Of a DNA stretch of 64,000 nucleotides, positions 30,970 to 38,453 are shown in pieces. Position 1 is the first letter of the stretch. Each line of letters starts with the position of its first letter. Source of the stretch: an uncultured Oscillospiraceae bacterium (lineage in GTDB: Bacteria; Bacillota; Clostridia; Oscillospirales; Oscillospiraceae); assembly GCA_910579965.1 (NCBI GenBank), contig CAJTWF010000009.1, positions 5,183 through 69,182 on the forward strand. The letters are read 5' to 3'. Below the pieces are notes generated by a model. It was given only the letters and a program-made list of their open reading frames with translations, was not told the DNA's origin and searched no databases. A program made the translations under genes and the position numbers.

Positions 30970-33525
30970 ATGGCCACATTTACAGTCAACGGCAAGACCG
31001 TAACTGCCGATCACAATCAGAAGCTGATCCGCTTCCTGCGGGACGAGCTGCGCCTGACCTCCGTGAAGGACGGGTGCAGCGAGGGGGCCTGCGGCGCCTG
31101 CACCATCCTGGTGGACGGAAAGGCCGCCAGGGCCTGCGTCCTCACCACGGACAAGCTGGAGGGCAAATCGCTCCTCACCGTGGAGGGGCTCAGCGAATTT
31201 GAAAAGCAGGCCTACACCTGCGGCTTTGGGGAGGCGGGGGCGGTCCAGTGCGGCTTCTGCATCCCGGGGATGGTGATGGCCGCCAAGGGCCTGCTGGACC
31301 AGAATCCGGACCCCACGGAGGGGGAGATCCGCCGCGCCCTGCGCACCAACATCTGCCGCTGCACCGGCTATGTGAAGATCATTGCGGGCGTACGCCTGAC
31401 GGCGGCCATCCTCCGCCAGGGCACTCTGCCGGAGCAATCCCGCTCCTGGGCCCTGGGGGCCCGGGTCCACCGGATAGACACGGCGGAGAAGGTCCGGGGC
31501 GAGGGCCTCTACCCCGACGACATCTACATGGACGGCATGCTCTACGCCTCTGCGGTCCGCTCCGCCCACCCCCGGGCCATTGTCCGGGCCATCCACACCG
31601 AGGAGGCCAAGTCCCTGCCCGGGGTGGCGGGGGTGTTCACCGCCGCCGACATCCCGGGACAGAACAAGGTGGGCCACCTGGTGAAGGACTGGGACACCAT
31701 GATCCCCGTGGGCGGCGCCACCCACTACCTGGGGGACGCCATCTGTCTCGTCGTGGCCGAGAGCCAGGAGGTCCTGGAGAAGGCCAAGCGGATGGTCCAG
31801 GTGGAGTACGAGGTGCTGCGCCCCGTCCGCTCCCCCCAGGAGGCCATGGCCCACGACGCGCCCCTGGTCCACCCCTCCGGCAACCTGCTGGCCCACAAGC
31901 ACATCCAGCGGGGCAACGCCGCCCTGGCCATCGCCCGCAGCAAACACGTGCTCACCCGCCGCTTCACCACCCCCTGCACCGAGCACGCCTTCCTGGAGCC
32001 GGAGTGCGCCGTGGCCTACCCCGACGGGGACGGCGTCATGATCCTCTCCTCGGACCAGAGCGCCTACGACACCCAGCACGAGACCGCCCCCATGCTGGGC
32101 CTGCCGCCGGAGAAGGTAAAGGTGAAGAACATGCTGGTGGGGGGCGGCTTCGGCGGCAAGGAGGATGTGACGGTCCAGCACCACGCCGCCCTGGCGGCCT
32201 ATCTGACGCAGCGGCCGGTGAAGTGCAGGCTCAGCCGGGCGGAGAGCCTGCTCATCCACCCCAAGCGCCACCCTATGGAAATGGAGTTCGCCATGGGCTG
32301 CGATGAAAACGGCGTTATCCAGGGGGTGGCGGCCAACATCATCGCCGACACCGGGGCCTACGCCTCCCTGGGGGGCCCGGTGCTGGAGCGGGCCTGCACC
32401 CACGCCTCGGGGCCCTATCACTACGAGAATTTCCAGATCGACGGCTACGCCTACTACACCAACAATCCCCCCGCCGGGGCCTTCCGGGGGTTCGGCGTGA
32501 CCCAGACCTGCTTCTGCGTGGAGACCCTGCTCAACGAGATGGCGGACCTGGTGGGCATCTCCCCCTGGGAGATCCGCTACCGCAACGCCATCCGCCCCGG
32601 CGAGGTGCTGCCCAACGGCCAGATTGTGGGCCCGGAGACGGGGCTGGTGGAGACCCTGGAGGCGGTGAAGCCCTACTACGACAGGGCAAAATACGCGGGC
32701 CTGGCCTGCGCCATGAAGAACGCCGGCGTGGGCGTGGGCATCCCGGACACGGGCCGGTGCCGGCTGGTGGTCCGGGGCGGAAAGGTCCACATCCAGGCCG
32801 GAGCCTCCTGCATCGGCCAGGGGCTGGGCACGGTGCTGACCCAGATGTGCTGCGGCCAGCTGGGGCTGGAGGGGGAGGACGTGGTCTACCACCGGTCCAG
32901 CACCTTCGACGCCCCGGACTCCGGCACCACCTCCGGCTCCCGCCAGACCCTCATCACCGGCGAGGCCTGCCGCCGGGCCTGCCAGGACCTGAAGCGGGAT
33001 CTGGAGGGACGGACCCTGGAGCAGCTGGAGGGAAGGGAGTACTACGGCGAGTATCTGGCCAGGACAGACCCCCTGGGGGCGGACGTGCCCAACCCGGTCA
33101 GCCACGTGGCCTACGGCTACGCCACCCAGCTGTGCGTGGTGGGAGAGGACGGAAAAATTGAGCGCATAGTGGCGGCCCACGACGTGGGCCGGGCGGTGAA
33201 CCCCCTCTCCTGCGAGGGCCAGATCGAGGGCGGGGTGGTGATGAGCATGGGCTTCGCCCTCACGGAGCAGTATCCGGTGACGGACTGCCGCCCCACGGCC
33301 AAATTCGGCACGCTGGGCCTCTTCAGGGCCGATCAGGTCCCGGAGATCAAGGCCATCGTGGTGGAGAAGCCCGGCCTGGACGTGGCCTGCGGGGCCATCG
33401 GCATCGGGGAGATCACCTCCATCCCCACCGCCCCCGCCATTGCGGACGCCTATTTCCGCTACGACGGAAAGCGGCGCTGCAGCCTGCCCCTGGAGGGGAC
33501 GCCCTACAGCAGAGTTAAAAAATAG
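30970..33525 (+). CDS. Molybdenum hydroxylase, selenium-dependent xanthine dehydrogenase type
   Basis: An 851-residue fusion enzyme. Residues 1-75 form a plant-type ferredoxin domain with cluster cysteines C36, C41, C44 and C56. Residues 80-150 form the second [2Fe-2S] domain with C94, C97, C129 and C131. The rest is the molybdopterin-binding region ('GVFTAADIPGQNKVG', 'VGGGFGGKEDVTVQHHAALAA', 'NPPAGAFRGFGVTQ', 'GAIGIGEITSIPTAPAIADAY'). There is no FAD domain in the chain. This two-part layout fits clostridial selenium-dependent xanthine dehydrogenases, in which selenium is a labile cofactor rather than selenocysteine, and no in-frame UGA is present. It would oxidise purines such as xanthine, but substrate preference is inference. 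Confidence 0.88.
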   Translation: MATFTVNGKTVTADHNQKLIRFLRDELRLTSVKDGCSEGACGACTILVDGKAARACVLTTDKLEGKSLLTVEGLSEFEKQAYTCGFGEAGAVQCGFCIPGMVMAAKGLLDQNPDPTEGEIRRALRTNICRCTGYVKIIAGVRLTAAILRQGTLPEQSRSWALGARVHRIDTAEKVRGEGLYPDDIYMDGMLYASAVRSAHPRAIVRAIHTEEAKSLPGVAGVFTAADIPGQNKVGHLVKDWDTMIPVGGATHYLGDAICLVVAESQEVLEKAKRMVQVEYEVLRPVRSPQEAMAHDAPLVHPSGNLLAHKHIQRGNAALAIARSKHVLTRRFTTPCTEHAFLEPECAVAYPDGDGVMILSSDQSAYDTQHETAPMLGLPPEKVKVKNMLVGGGFGGKEDVTVQHHAALAAYLTQRPVKCRLSRAESLLIHPKRHPMEMEFAMGCDENGVIQGVAANIIADTGAYASLGGPVLERACTHASGPYHYENFQIDGYAYYTNNPPAGAFRGFGVTQTCFCVETLLNEMADLVGISPWEIRYRNAIRPGEVLPNGQIVGPETGLVETLEAVKPYYDRAKYAGLACAMKNAGVGVGIPDTGRCRLVVRGGKVHIQAGASCIGQGLGTVLTQMCCGQLGLEGEDVVYHRSSTFDAPDSGTTSGSRQTLITGEACRRACQDLKRDLEGRTLEQLEGREYYGEYLARTDPLGADVPNPVSHVAYGYATQLCVVGEDGKIERIVAAHDVGRAVNPLSCEGQIEGGVVMSMGFALTEQYPVTDCRPTAKFGTLGLFRADQVPEIKAIVVEKPGLDVACGAIGIGEITSIPTAPAIADAYFRYDGKRRCSLPLEGTPYSRVKK

Positions 33526-33560
33526 GGGAAAATTTTGGCGGCCTCCCGGCGCATTTTATC

Positions 33561-33589
33561 TTGTGCGCCGGAAAAAAAGGGTCTATAAT
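33561..33589 (+). promoter_or_regulatory. Promoter of the phosphofructokinase gene
   Basis: TTGTGC (33561-33566), 17 nt and TATAAT (33584-33589) lie 70 bases before the ATG. An 8-bp hairpin (33546-33553/33564-33571) overlaps the -35 box and could be the end of the upstream transcript. Confidence 0.65.
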
Positions 33590-33659
33590 CAAAGCGGCAC
33601 AACGCGAAGCGGGGGCCGTCCCGCCGGGCGGCCTCCGAAGGATTAAAGGAGGGCTTATC

Positions 33660-34733
33660 ATGAAGCGAATCGGTATGCTGACCAGCGGCGGGGACTGCCA
33701 GGCCCTGAACGCGGCCATGCGGGGCGTCGCCAAGGCGCTGCTGAACTCGGGGGAGCAGGTGGAGATCTACGGCTTTCAGGACGGCTACCAGGGCCTGATC
33801 TACGGCCGCTTCCGGCTGCTCACCTACGCGGACTTCACCGGCATCCTCACCAAGGGCGGCACCTTCCTGGGCACCAGCCGCACCCCCTTCAAGACCATCC
33901 AGATCCCCGGGGACGACGGCGTGGACAAGGTAGCCGCCATGAAGCAGACCTACTACAAGCTCCAGCTGGACTGCCTGGTGATCCTGGGCGGCAACGGCAC
34001 CCACAAGACCGCCAACCTGCTGCGCCAGGAGGGGCTCAACGTCATCACCCTGCCCAAGACCATTGACAACGATCTGTGGGGCACGGACATGACCTTCGGC
34101 TTCCAGAGCGCGGTGAATGTGGCCACGGAGGCCATCGACTGCATCCACACCACCGCCGCCTCCCACGGCCGGATCTTCATCGTGGAGGTCATGGGCCACA
34201 AGGTGGGCTGGCTGACGCTGAACGCGGGCATTGCCGGCGGCGCGGACATCATCCTCATCCCCGAGATCCCCTATGACATCGACAAGCTGGCCGGGAAGAT
34301 CAAGGCCCGCCACGACGGCGGCAGCCGCTTCACCATCCTGGCCGTGGCAGAGGGGGCCATCTCCAGAAAGGACGCGGCCCTGAGCAAGAAGGAGTACAAG
34401 AAAAAGATGGCCAACTACAAGTACCCCTCCGTGTCCTACGAGATCGCCGAGAAGCTGCGGGAGCGGTGCGGCCTGGAGGTGCGGGTGACGGTGCCCGGCC
34501 ACACCCAGCGGGGCGGCAGCCCCTGCCCCTATGACCGGGTGTTCGCCTCCCGGCTGGGCAGCGAGGCCGGCGAGCTGATCCTGAAGGGCAAGTACGGCTT
34601 CATGGTGGGCTACAAGAACCGGGAGATCGTGAGGGTGCCCCTGGAGGAGGTGGCCGGCAAGCTGAAGATGGTGGACCCGGAGTCCTCCATTGTCAAGGAG
34701 GCCAAGCTCCTGGGTATCAGCTTCGGCGACTGA
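33660..34733 (+). CDS. 6-phosphofructokinase (phosphoryl donor uncertain: ATP or PPi)
   Basis: A 357-residue glycolytic enzyme converting fructose 6-phosphate to the 1,6-bisphosphate. 'GMLTSGGDCQALNAAMRG' is the first nucleotide/diphosphate loop. 'LVILGGNGTHKTANLL' (residues 106-121) and 'LPKTIDNDLWGTD' (131-143) flank the active site, with catalytic Asp136, and 'VPGHTQRGGSPCPYDR' closes it. The ATP enzymes of E. coli type have Gly where this protein has Lys133, a feature of PPi-linked enzymes, while Gly113 is kept as in ATP enzymes. It therefore falls in the mixed group and the donor cannot be assigned. Strong ribosome-binding site AAAGGAGGG before the ATG at 33660. Confidence 0.9.
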   Translation: MKRIGMLTSGGDCQALNAAMRGVAKALLNSGEQVEIYGFQDGYQGLIYGRFRLLTYADFTGILTKGGTFLGTSRTPFKTIQIPGDDGVDKVAAMKQTYYKLQLDCLVILGGNGTHKTANLLRQEGLNVITLPKTIDNDLWGTDMTFGFQSAVNVATEAIDCIHTTAASHGRIFIVEVMGHKVGWLTLNAGIAGGADIILIPEIPYDIDKLAGKIKARHDGGSRFTILAVAEGAISRKDAALSKKEYKKKMANYKYPSVSYEIAEKLRERCGLEVRVTVPGHTQRGGSPCPYDRVFASRLGSEAGELILKGKYGFMVGYKNREIVRVPLEEVAGKLKMVDPESSIVKEAKLLGISFGD

Positions 34734-34771
34734 GAACCGGACAATCAGCCCTTTTCCATAAGAGCGCACAG

Positions 34772-34810
34772 AGCCGGGGGATTTCATCAAAAGGATGAAA
34801 TCCCCCGGCT
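34772..34810. terminator. Long hairpin between the phosphofructokinase and yjdF genes
   Basis: A perfect 17-bp stem (34772-34788/34794-34810) with a 5-nt loop lies between the convergent genes. T-tracts are weak on both sides, but its position and stability suggest shared termination. Confidence 0.7.
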
Positions 34811-34820
34811 TCATATGTGC

Positions 34821-35231
34821 TCAGCGGCCTCTGTGCTTCTCTTTTCGTTTTTGCCGCTTCTGGTCAAACTTGCGCTGCTTCTCGATTTTCTGCCGCTCTC
34901 TGCCGCTCTGCCTCCTCTGGGTTTTCCTCTCCTCCCGCTGCATCTGCAAAGCCTGCTGGGACTTGGTGCCGATGCCCGGGGTCCGCAGCTGCTCTCTGGC
35001 GCTGCGCTGCCTGCGCCTGGGATGATCTGCGGCCTGTCTCCCCTCGACTGCGACGGCCGGACTGAACCGCAGCCCGTCGTAGTGCTTGAGGATGAAGTCC
35101 CAGACCTCGCAGTCCCTGGGCTCCGCGCCAAAGATGACCTTGCACGCGGACAGCTTCCCGTCTGAGATTCGCTCAAAAACGCCAACCCAGAAGGGGCCCT
35201 CAAAAAATACCGTCAGTCTTCCTGTGTCCAT
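34821..35231 (-). CDS. yjdF: YjdF family protein
   Basis: A 136-residue protein of the YjdF (DUF2992) family. The N-terminal half matches it closely: 'LTVFFEGPFWVGVFERISDGKLSACKVIFGAEPRDCEVWDFILKHYDGLRFSPAV'. The C-terminal half is a long charged helix with 'GIGTKSQQALQMQREERKTQRRQSGRERQKIEKQRKFDQKRQKRKEKHRGR'. Function is unknown; the gene is best known for the riboswitch that precedes it in many Firmicutes. The ATG follows TAGGAGGG. It lies downstream of alr on the same strand, with a 240-bp structured leader between them. Confidence 0.92.
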   Translation of the reverse strand: MDTGRLTVFFEGPFWVGVFERISDGKLSACKVIFGAEPRDCEVWDFILKHYDGLRFSPAVAVEGRQAADHPRRRQRSAREQLRTPGIGTKSQQALQMQREERKTQRRQSGRERQKIEKQRKFDQKRQKRKEKHRGR

Positions 35232-35276
35232 AACCTTCCCTCCTAAAAATACGTTATGGACAAAGAACGGACAACC

Positions 35277-35400
35277 CAGGAGGGGCAGGTTACTTACCTC
35301 GCCAATACGGCGAGACGGCCGGGCTACCTACCGGCTCTGGCGCACCTTGTCAGGTGCGCGTTGCGTTTTTATCTTTGTCTTTTGCTGTCAGGCCCTTCGG
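35277..35400 (-). promoter_or_regulatory. Candidate yjdF riboswitch in the yjdF leader
   Basis: The transcript upstream of yjdF folds into several consecutive stems: GGCC-rich hairpin near 35391-35404; GCGCACC/GGTGCGC (35353-35359 with 35340-35346); GCCGG/CCGGC (35331-35335 with 35318-35322) closing a GGUAGGUAGC loop region; and CTCGCC/GGCGAG (35309-35314 with 35298-35303). Stretches ACGCAACGC, GGUAGGUAGC and AAGUAACCUGCC look conserved. Position before yjdF makes the azaaromatic-binding yjdF riboswitch the best reading. The GGUAGGUAGC piece is also reminiscent of c-di-GMP-I aptamers, so a covariance search should decide. Confidence 0.6.
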
Positions 35401-35475
35401 CCCCATTCACAGCTTCATGGATTCCGGTCTGTCTGTTTCCTCCGGTGAAAGCATATCGCGCCGGGCACGGCCCGC

Positions 35476-36642
35476 CTATGCCCGCAGCAGCAGCTCCCGG
35501 GCCACCTCCACTCCGTTTTTCATGTAGATCCGGGGCACACGCTTGCTCACCGCGCACGTCAGCTCGTAGGAGATGGTTCCCGCCAGACGGGCCGCCTCGT
35601 TGACGGAGTTGTGGGGCCCGTAGACCTCCACCACGTCCCCCTCCCCCACGCCCGGCAGGTCCGTGAGATCAATCATGCACATGTCCATGCAGATCCGCCC
35701 CAGGATGGGGGCCGTGCCCGCCTCCGTCCACACCCGCCACCGGTTGGACAGGACCCGGTGGAGGCCGTCGGCGTAGCCGATGGGCAGCACCCCCACCCGG
35801 CTGGGCCGACCGGTGCGGAAGGTGCGGCCGTAGCTGATGGTGGTGTCAGGCGCAAAGTCCTTCACCGCGCCGATCACCGTTTTCAGGCTCATCACCGGCC
35901 GCAGCCCCAGCGCCTCCGCCTGGTCCCCGATGCCATAGGTGATGATGCCCGGGCGGAACATGTCGTGGGCAAACTGGGGATAGCTGACCGTGGCCCCGCT
36001 GTTGGCACAGTGGCAGATGGAGAAGCGGACGCCCCGCTCCGCCAGACGGGAGAGCATGGCCTCGAACCGCTGGTGCTGGAGCTGGGTGTAGGCCCGGCTG
36101 CTCTCCTGATCCTCGTCGGACACGGCGAAGTGGGTGAACACCCCCTCCACCTCCAGACCCGGCAGGGCGCACACCCGGCAGATCTCCTCCAGGGACCGGT
36201 CAAAGTGGGCCTCGTCGCACTGGAAGCCCAGCCGGGACATGCCCGTGTCCAGCTTGATATGGGCCCGCATCCGGCCGCCGGCCGCTACCGCCTCCCGGGA
36301 GAAGTCCTCCGCCGCCCGCTCGCTCCACACCGCCTGGGTCACGCCGCTCTTGATCACGGCGCCGGTCTGGTCCGCCGGGGTCAGGCCCAGCTGGAGGATG
36401 GGCAGGCCCACGCCCCCCCGCCGCAGCTCCTGGGCCTCGTCAACGCTGGAGATAGCCAGATACTCCGCCCCCAGCGCCTCCAGCTCCCGGGAGATGTGGA
36501 CGGCCCCGTGGCCATAGGAGTCCGCCTTCACCACCCCCAGGAACCGGGCCCTGGGCCCCATCTGCGCCCGCAGCGCCCGGTAGTTGTGGCCCAGCGCGTC
36601 CAGGTCAATCTCCGCCCAGGTCCGTTTAAGTGTACTCTCCAT
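35476..36642 (-). CDS. alr: Alanine racemase
   Basis: A 388-residue PLP enzyme interconverting L- and D-alanine for peptidoglycan, full length for the family. The PLP-binding lysine is K39 in 'GVVKADSYGHGAVH'. 'HIKLDTGMSRLGF', 'HCANSGAT', 'FRPGIITYG' and the second catalytic residue in 'TISYGRTFRT' follow, along with 'LPIGYADGLHR' and 'GRICMDMCMIDLTD'. The ATG at 36642 is taken because the frame upstream of it is unlike the family and AGAGGGG precedes it. Besides wall synthesis, spore-associated racemase can suppress L-alanine-driven germination in some spore-formers, which is general knowledge and not shown here. Confidence 0.95.
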   Translation of the reverse strand: MESTLKRTWAEIDLDALGHNYRALRAQMGPRARFLGVVKADSYGHGAVHISRELEALGAEYLAISSVDEAQELRRGGVGLPILQLGLTPADQTGAVIKSGVTQAVWSERAAEDFSREAVAAGGRMRAHIKLDTGMSRLGFQCDEAHFDRSLEEICRVCALPGLEVEGVFTHFAVSDEDQESSRAYTQLQHQRFEAMLSRLAERGVRFSICHCANSGATVSYPQFAHDMFRPGIITYGIGDQAEALGLRPVMSLKTVIGAVKDFAPDTTISYGRTFRTGRPSRVGVLPIGYADGLHRVLSNRWRVWTEAGTAPILGRICMDMCMIDLTDLPGVGEGDVVEVYGPHNSVNEAARLAGTISYELTCAVSKRVPRIYMKNGVEVARELLLRA

Positions 36643-36682
36643 GCTCGCAACCCCTCTTTTCTTTTGTATCATCCGCCCGCGG

Positions 36683-37363
36683 CTATTCCTCCGCAGAAGC
36701 GTAGGCCGCGGCCTCGTCCGCCGCTGTCCAGTCACCCGCCCCCTCCTGGGGCGCTCCGGGCTCCGCCGGGACGGCCGGGACAGCCGGCTCCCCGCCGCCC
36801 GTCACCTCAAACCGGGTCCAGGCCACCTCAAAGACCACCGTGCCCTCCGCAGAGATCTCGCTGCGCAGGGGCAGCAGGGTCTCCTGGTCAAACCAGGTGG
36901 TGTACACGCTCCCCTCGTCGTCGGGCAGATCGCAGGCCAGGCGCAGGCAGGGCCGCTCCCCCACCGTCTCCTCGCTCTTCTCCGTCACGTACCCGGAGGC
37001 GGCGGCCTGCATCAGCTTGGGCAGGGCCGCCACCGGCGAGATGGCTGCGGCGGAGTAGCCCCCCGCGTCCAAAGAGATGTCCTCGTAGCTGAGGGTCAGG
37101 GTCCCGTTCTCCACCGTGGCGGAGATGCCCGCCAGGTTGGCCGGGGAGAGCACCGTCACCGTGCTCCTCTCCGGCGCGTAGTCGCACAGCAGGGTGTAGG
37201 CGCGGTCCTCGTCCGCGTAGTGGCAGCTCACGTCCGCCTCCATGACCGCCCCGGTCAGATTGGCGTACTGGGCCTGGAGCTCAGCCGCCGGGTCCTTCTC
37301 CTCCCCGCCGCAAGCGGTGAGCAGGAGCATCAGCATTGGTGCAAAAAGCAGGGCTTTTCGCAC
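36683..37363 (-). CDS. LolA-like lipoprotein of unknown function
   Basis: A 226-residue lipoprotein: signal peptide with lipobox LTAC (lipidated Cys18), then a beta-rich domain ('NLTGAVMEADVSCHYADEDRAYTLLCDYAPERSTVTVLSPANLAGISATVENGTLTLSYEDI') resembling the outer-membrane-lipoprotein-sorting (LolA/GerS) fold. A Pro/Ala/Glu-rich tail of about 40 residues follows. In Clostridia some relatives (GerS) act in spore cortex modification, but this link is inference. The start is GTG at 37363 behind AAGGAGGAAGG. It follows the hydrate dehydratase gene by 17 bases and precedes alr by 40, so nnrD, this gene and alr probably form one transcript. Confidence 0.75.
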   Translation of the reverse strand: MRKALLFAPMLMLLLTACGGEEKDPAAELQAQYANLTGAVMEADVSCHYADEDRAYTLLCDYAPERSTVTVLSPANLAGISATVENGTLTLSYEDISLDAGGYSAAAISPVAALPKLMQAAASGYVTEKSEETVGERPCLRLACDLPDDEGSVYTTWFDQETLLPLRSEISAEGTVVFEVAWTRFEVTGGGEPAVPAVPAEPGAPQEGAGDWTAADEAAAYASAEE

Positions 37364-37380
37364 GTTCCTTCCTCCTTGAT

Positions 37381-38229
37381 CTAAAATCCAAGCTCCTTGA
37401 ATACAGCCGGCAGGCGGCCGGTCAGGTCCAGGGGGGTCATGGCGTACTCCGACAGGTCCCGGGCGCACAGGTCCCCGGCCCGGCCGTGGAGCCACACCGC
37501 GCAGGCGGCCGCCTCCAGGGCCGGCGCCCCCTGACCTATGAGGGAGAGGACCATTCCCGCCAGCACGTCGCCGCTGCCGCCCTTGGCCATGCCGCAGTTG
37601 CCGGTGGGATTGCGCAGAAGCCGCCCCTCCGGCCCGGCCACCAGGGTCCCGGGCCCCTTGAGCACCAGGACGCACCCGTGGCGGCGGGCGAAGTCCGCCG
37701 CCGCCCGCTCCCGGCCCAGGGACAGGTCCCCGCCCAGGCGGAGAAACTCCCCCTCGTGGGGCGTCAGCACCGTCTCCCCCCCTTCCGGCCTGCCCCGCCG
37801 CCTATCCAGCACATCTATATGCGCGGAAATGGCGTTTATGCCGTCCGCGTCCAGAACCACCGGCGCCCGGCAGTCCTCCAGCAGGCGGCGGACGGTTTTG
37901 TCCGTCTCCGGGCTGCGGCCCAGGCCGGGGCCTATGAGGACTGCGCCGCAGGCGGACACCCGCTCCAGAAGCTCGCCGTAGTCCGCCGGAGCCGGGTGGG
38001 CCATGGCGCAGGCGCACCGGGCCGCCACCACAGGGTAGGCCTCCCCGGGTACGCCCACAAACACCAGGCCGCTGCCCGTGCGCACCGCCGCCTCCCCGGC
38101 GAAGACCGGCGCGCCGGTGTAGCCCACGGACCCGCCGTAGACGTACACCCTCCCAAAGCTGCCCTTGTGGCCGTCCTGCCGCCGCCGGGGCAGCAGGTTC
38201 TTCACAAGGGCGGCGGTGATCTCCTCCAT
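37381..38229 (-). CDS. nnrD: ADP/ATP-dependent NAD(P)H-hydrate dehydratase
   Basis: A 282-residue ribokinase-like repair enzyme that dehydrates damaged NAD(P)H hydrate at the cost of ADP or ATP. Motifs: 'GHKGSFGRVYVYGGSVGYTGAPVFAGEAAVRTGSGLV', 'LIGPGLGRSPETD', 'VVLDADGINAIS', 'VLTPHEGEFLRL', 'VLVLKGPGTLV' and the catalytic 'GNCGMAKGGSGDVLAGMV'. The N-terminal epimerase domain (NnrE/YjeF_N) found fused in many bacteria is absent, and no separate copy is seen here. The ATG at 38229 follows GGAGGGAGG. First gene of the nnrD-lipoprotein-alr set. Confidence 0.93.
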   Translation of the reverse strand: MEEITAALVKNLLPRRRQDGHKGSFGRVYVYGGSVGYTGAPVFAGEAAVRTGSGLVFVGVPGEAYPVVAARCACAMAHPAPADYGELLERVSACGAVLIGPGLGRSPETDKTVRRLLEDCRAPVVLDADGINAISAHIDVLDRRRGRPEGGETVLTPHEGEFLRLGGDLSLGRERAAADFARRHGCVLVLKGPGTLVAGPEGRLLRNPTGNCGMAKGGSGDVLAGMVLSLIGQGAPALEAAACAVWLHGRAGDLCARDLSEYAMTPLDLTGRLPAVFKELGF

Positions 38230-38258
38230 GGCCGCCGCCTCCCTCCGTTTTTGGGTAT

Positions 38259-38287
38259 AGTGTACCACAGCCGGCCCCGGTTGTCAC
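38259..38287 (-). promoter_or_regulatory. Promoter of the nnrD-lipoprotein-alr genes
   Basis: On the minus strand GTGACA (38287-38282), 17 nt and TACACT (38264-38259) precede nnrD by 29 bases. It is divergent from the hrcA promoter about 100 bases away. Confidence 0.55.
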
Positions 38288-38380
38288 GGCCCATGGGCGG
38301 GTTTTTATAAATTTTCCCAGCACACCCCCGGGCAGAAGGGGGAATTTACAAATTGTTCAAATTGGAGGGAGAAAACCGTA

Positions 38381-38440
38381 TTGACAGAGCGGTGCTTTGG
38401 TGTTAAACTGCCTTTAGCACTCAGGGTATTGGAGTGCTAA
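38381..38440 (+). promoter_or_regulatory. Heat-shock promoter with a perfect CIRCE operator
   Basis: TTGACA (38381-38386), 17 nt and TAAACT (38404-38409) form the promoter. CIRCE follows at once: TTAGCACTC (38414-38422), nine bases, GAGTGCTAA (38432-38440), identical to the consensus. HrcA bound here blocks transcription of its own operon until heat or protein stress sequesters GroE. The ribosome-binding site AAAGGAG begins inside the right arm (38439), so the element is also in the mRNA 5' end. Confidence 0.95.
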
Positions 38441-38453
38441 AGGAGACCGAACC

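Noticed and set aside
30826..33180. A long minus-strand frame opposite the xanthine dehydrogenase gene
   Set aside because: It is a compositional shadow of the plus-strand gene, lacks recognisable domains and would cover the promoter. The same applies to the frame opposite dnaK (40118-42031).
30970..33525. Selenocysteine (UGA) in the selenium-dependent type dehydrogenase
   Set aside because: The frame has no internal TGA, so selenium, if used, would be a bound cofactor and not selenocysteine.
35277..35400. A c-di-GMP-I (GEMM-I) riboswitch before yjdF
   Set aside because: Only the GGUAGGUAGC segment is similar. The GNRA tetraloop stem and its receptor typical of GEMM-I are not apparent, and the downstream gene points to the yjdF class. 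Kept as an alternative, not as the call.
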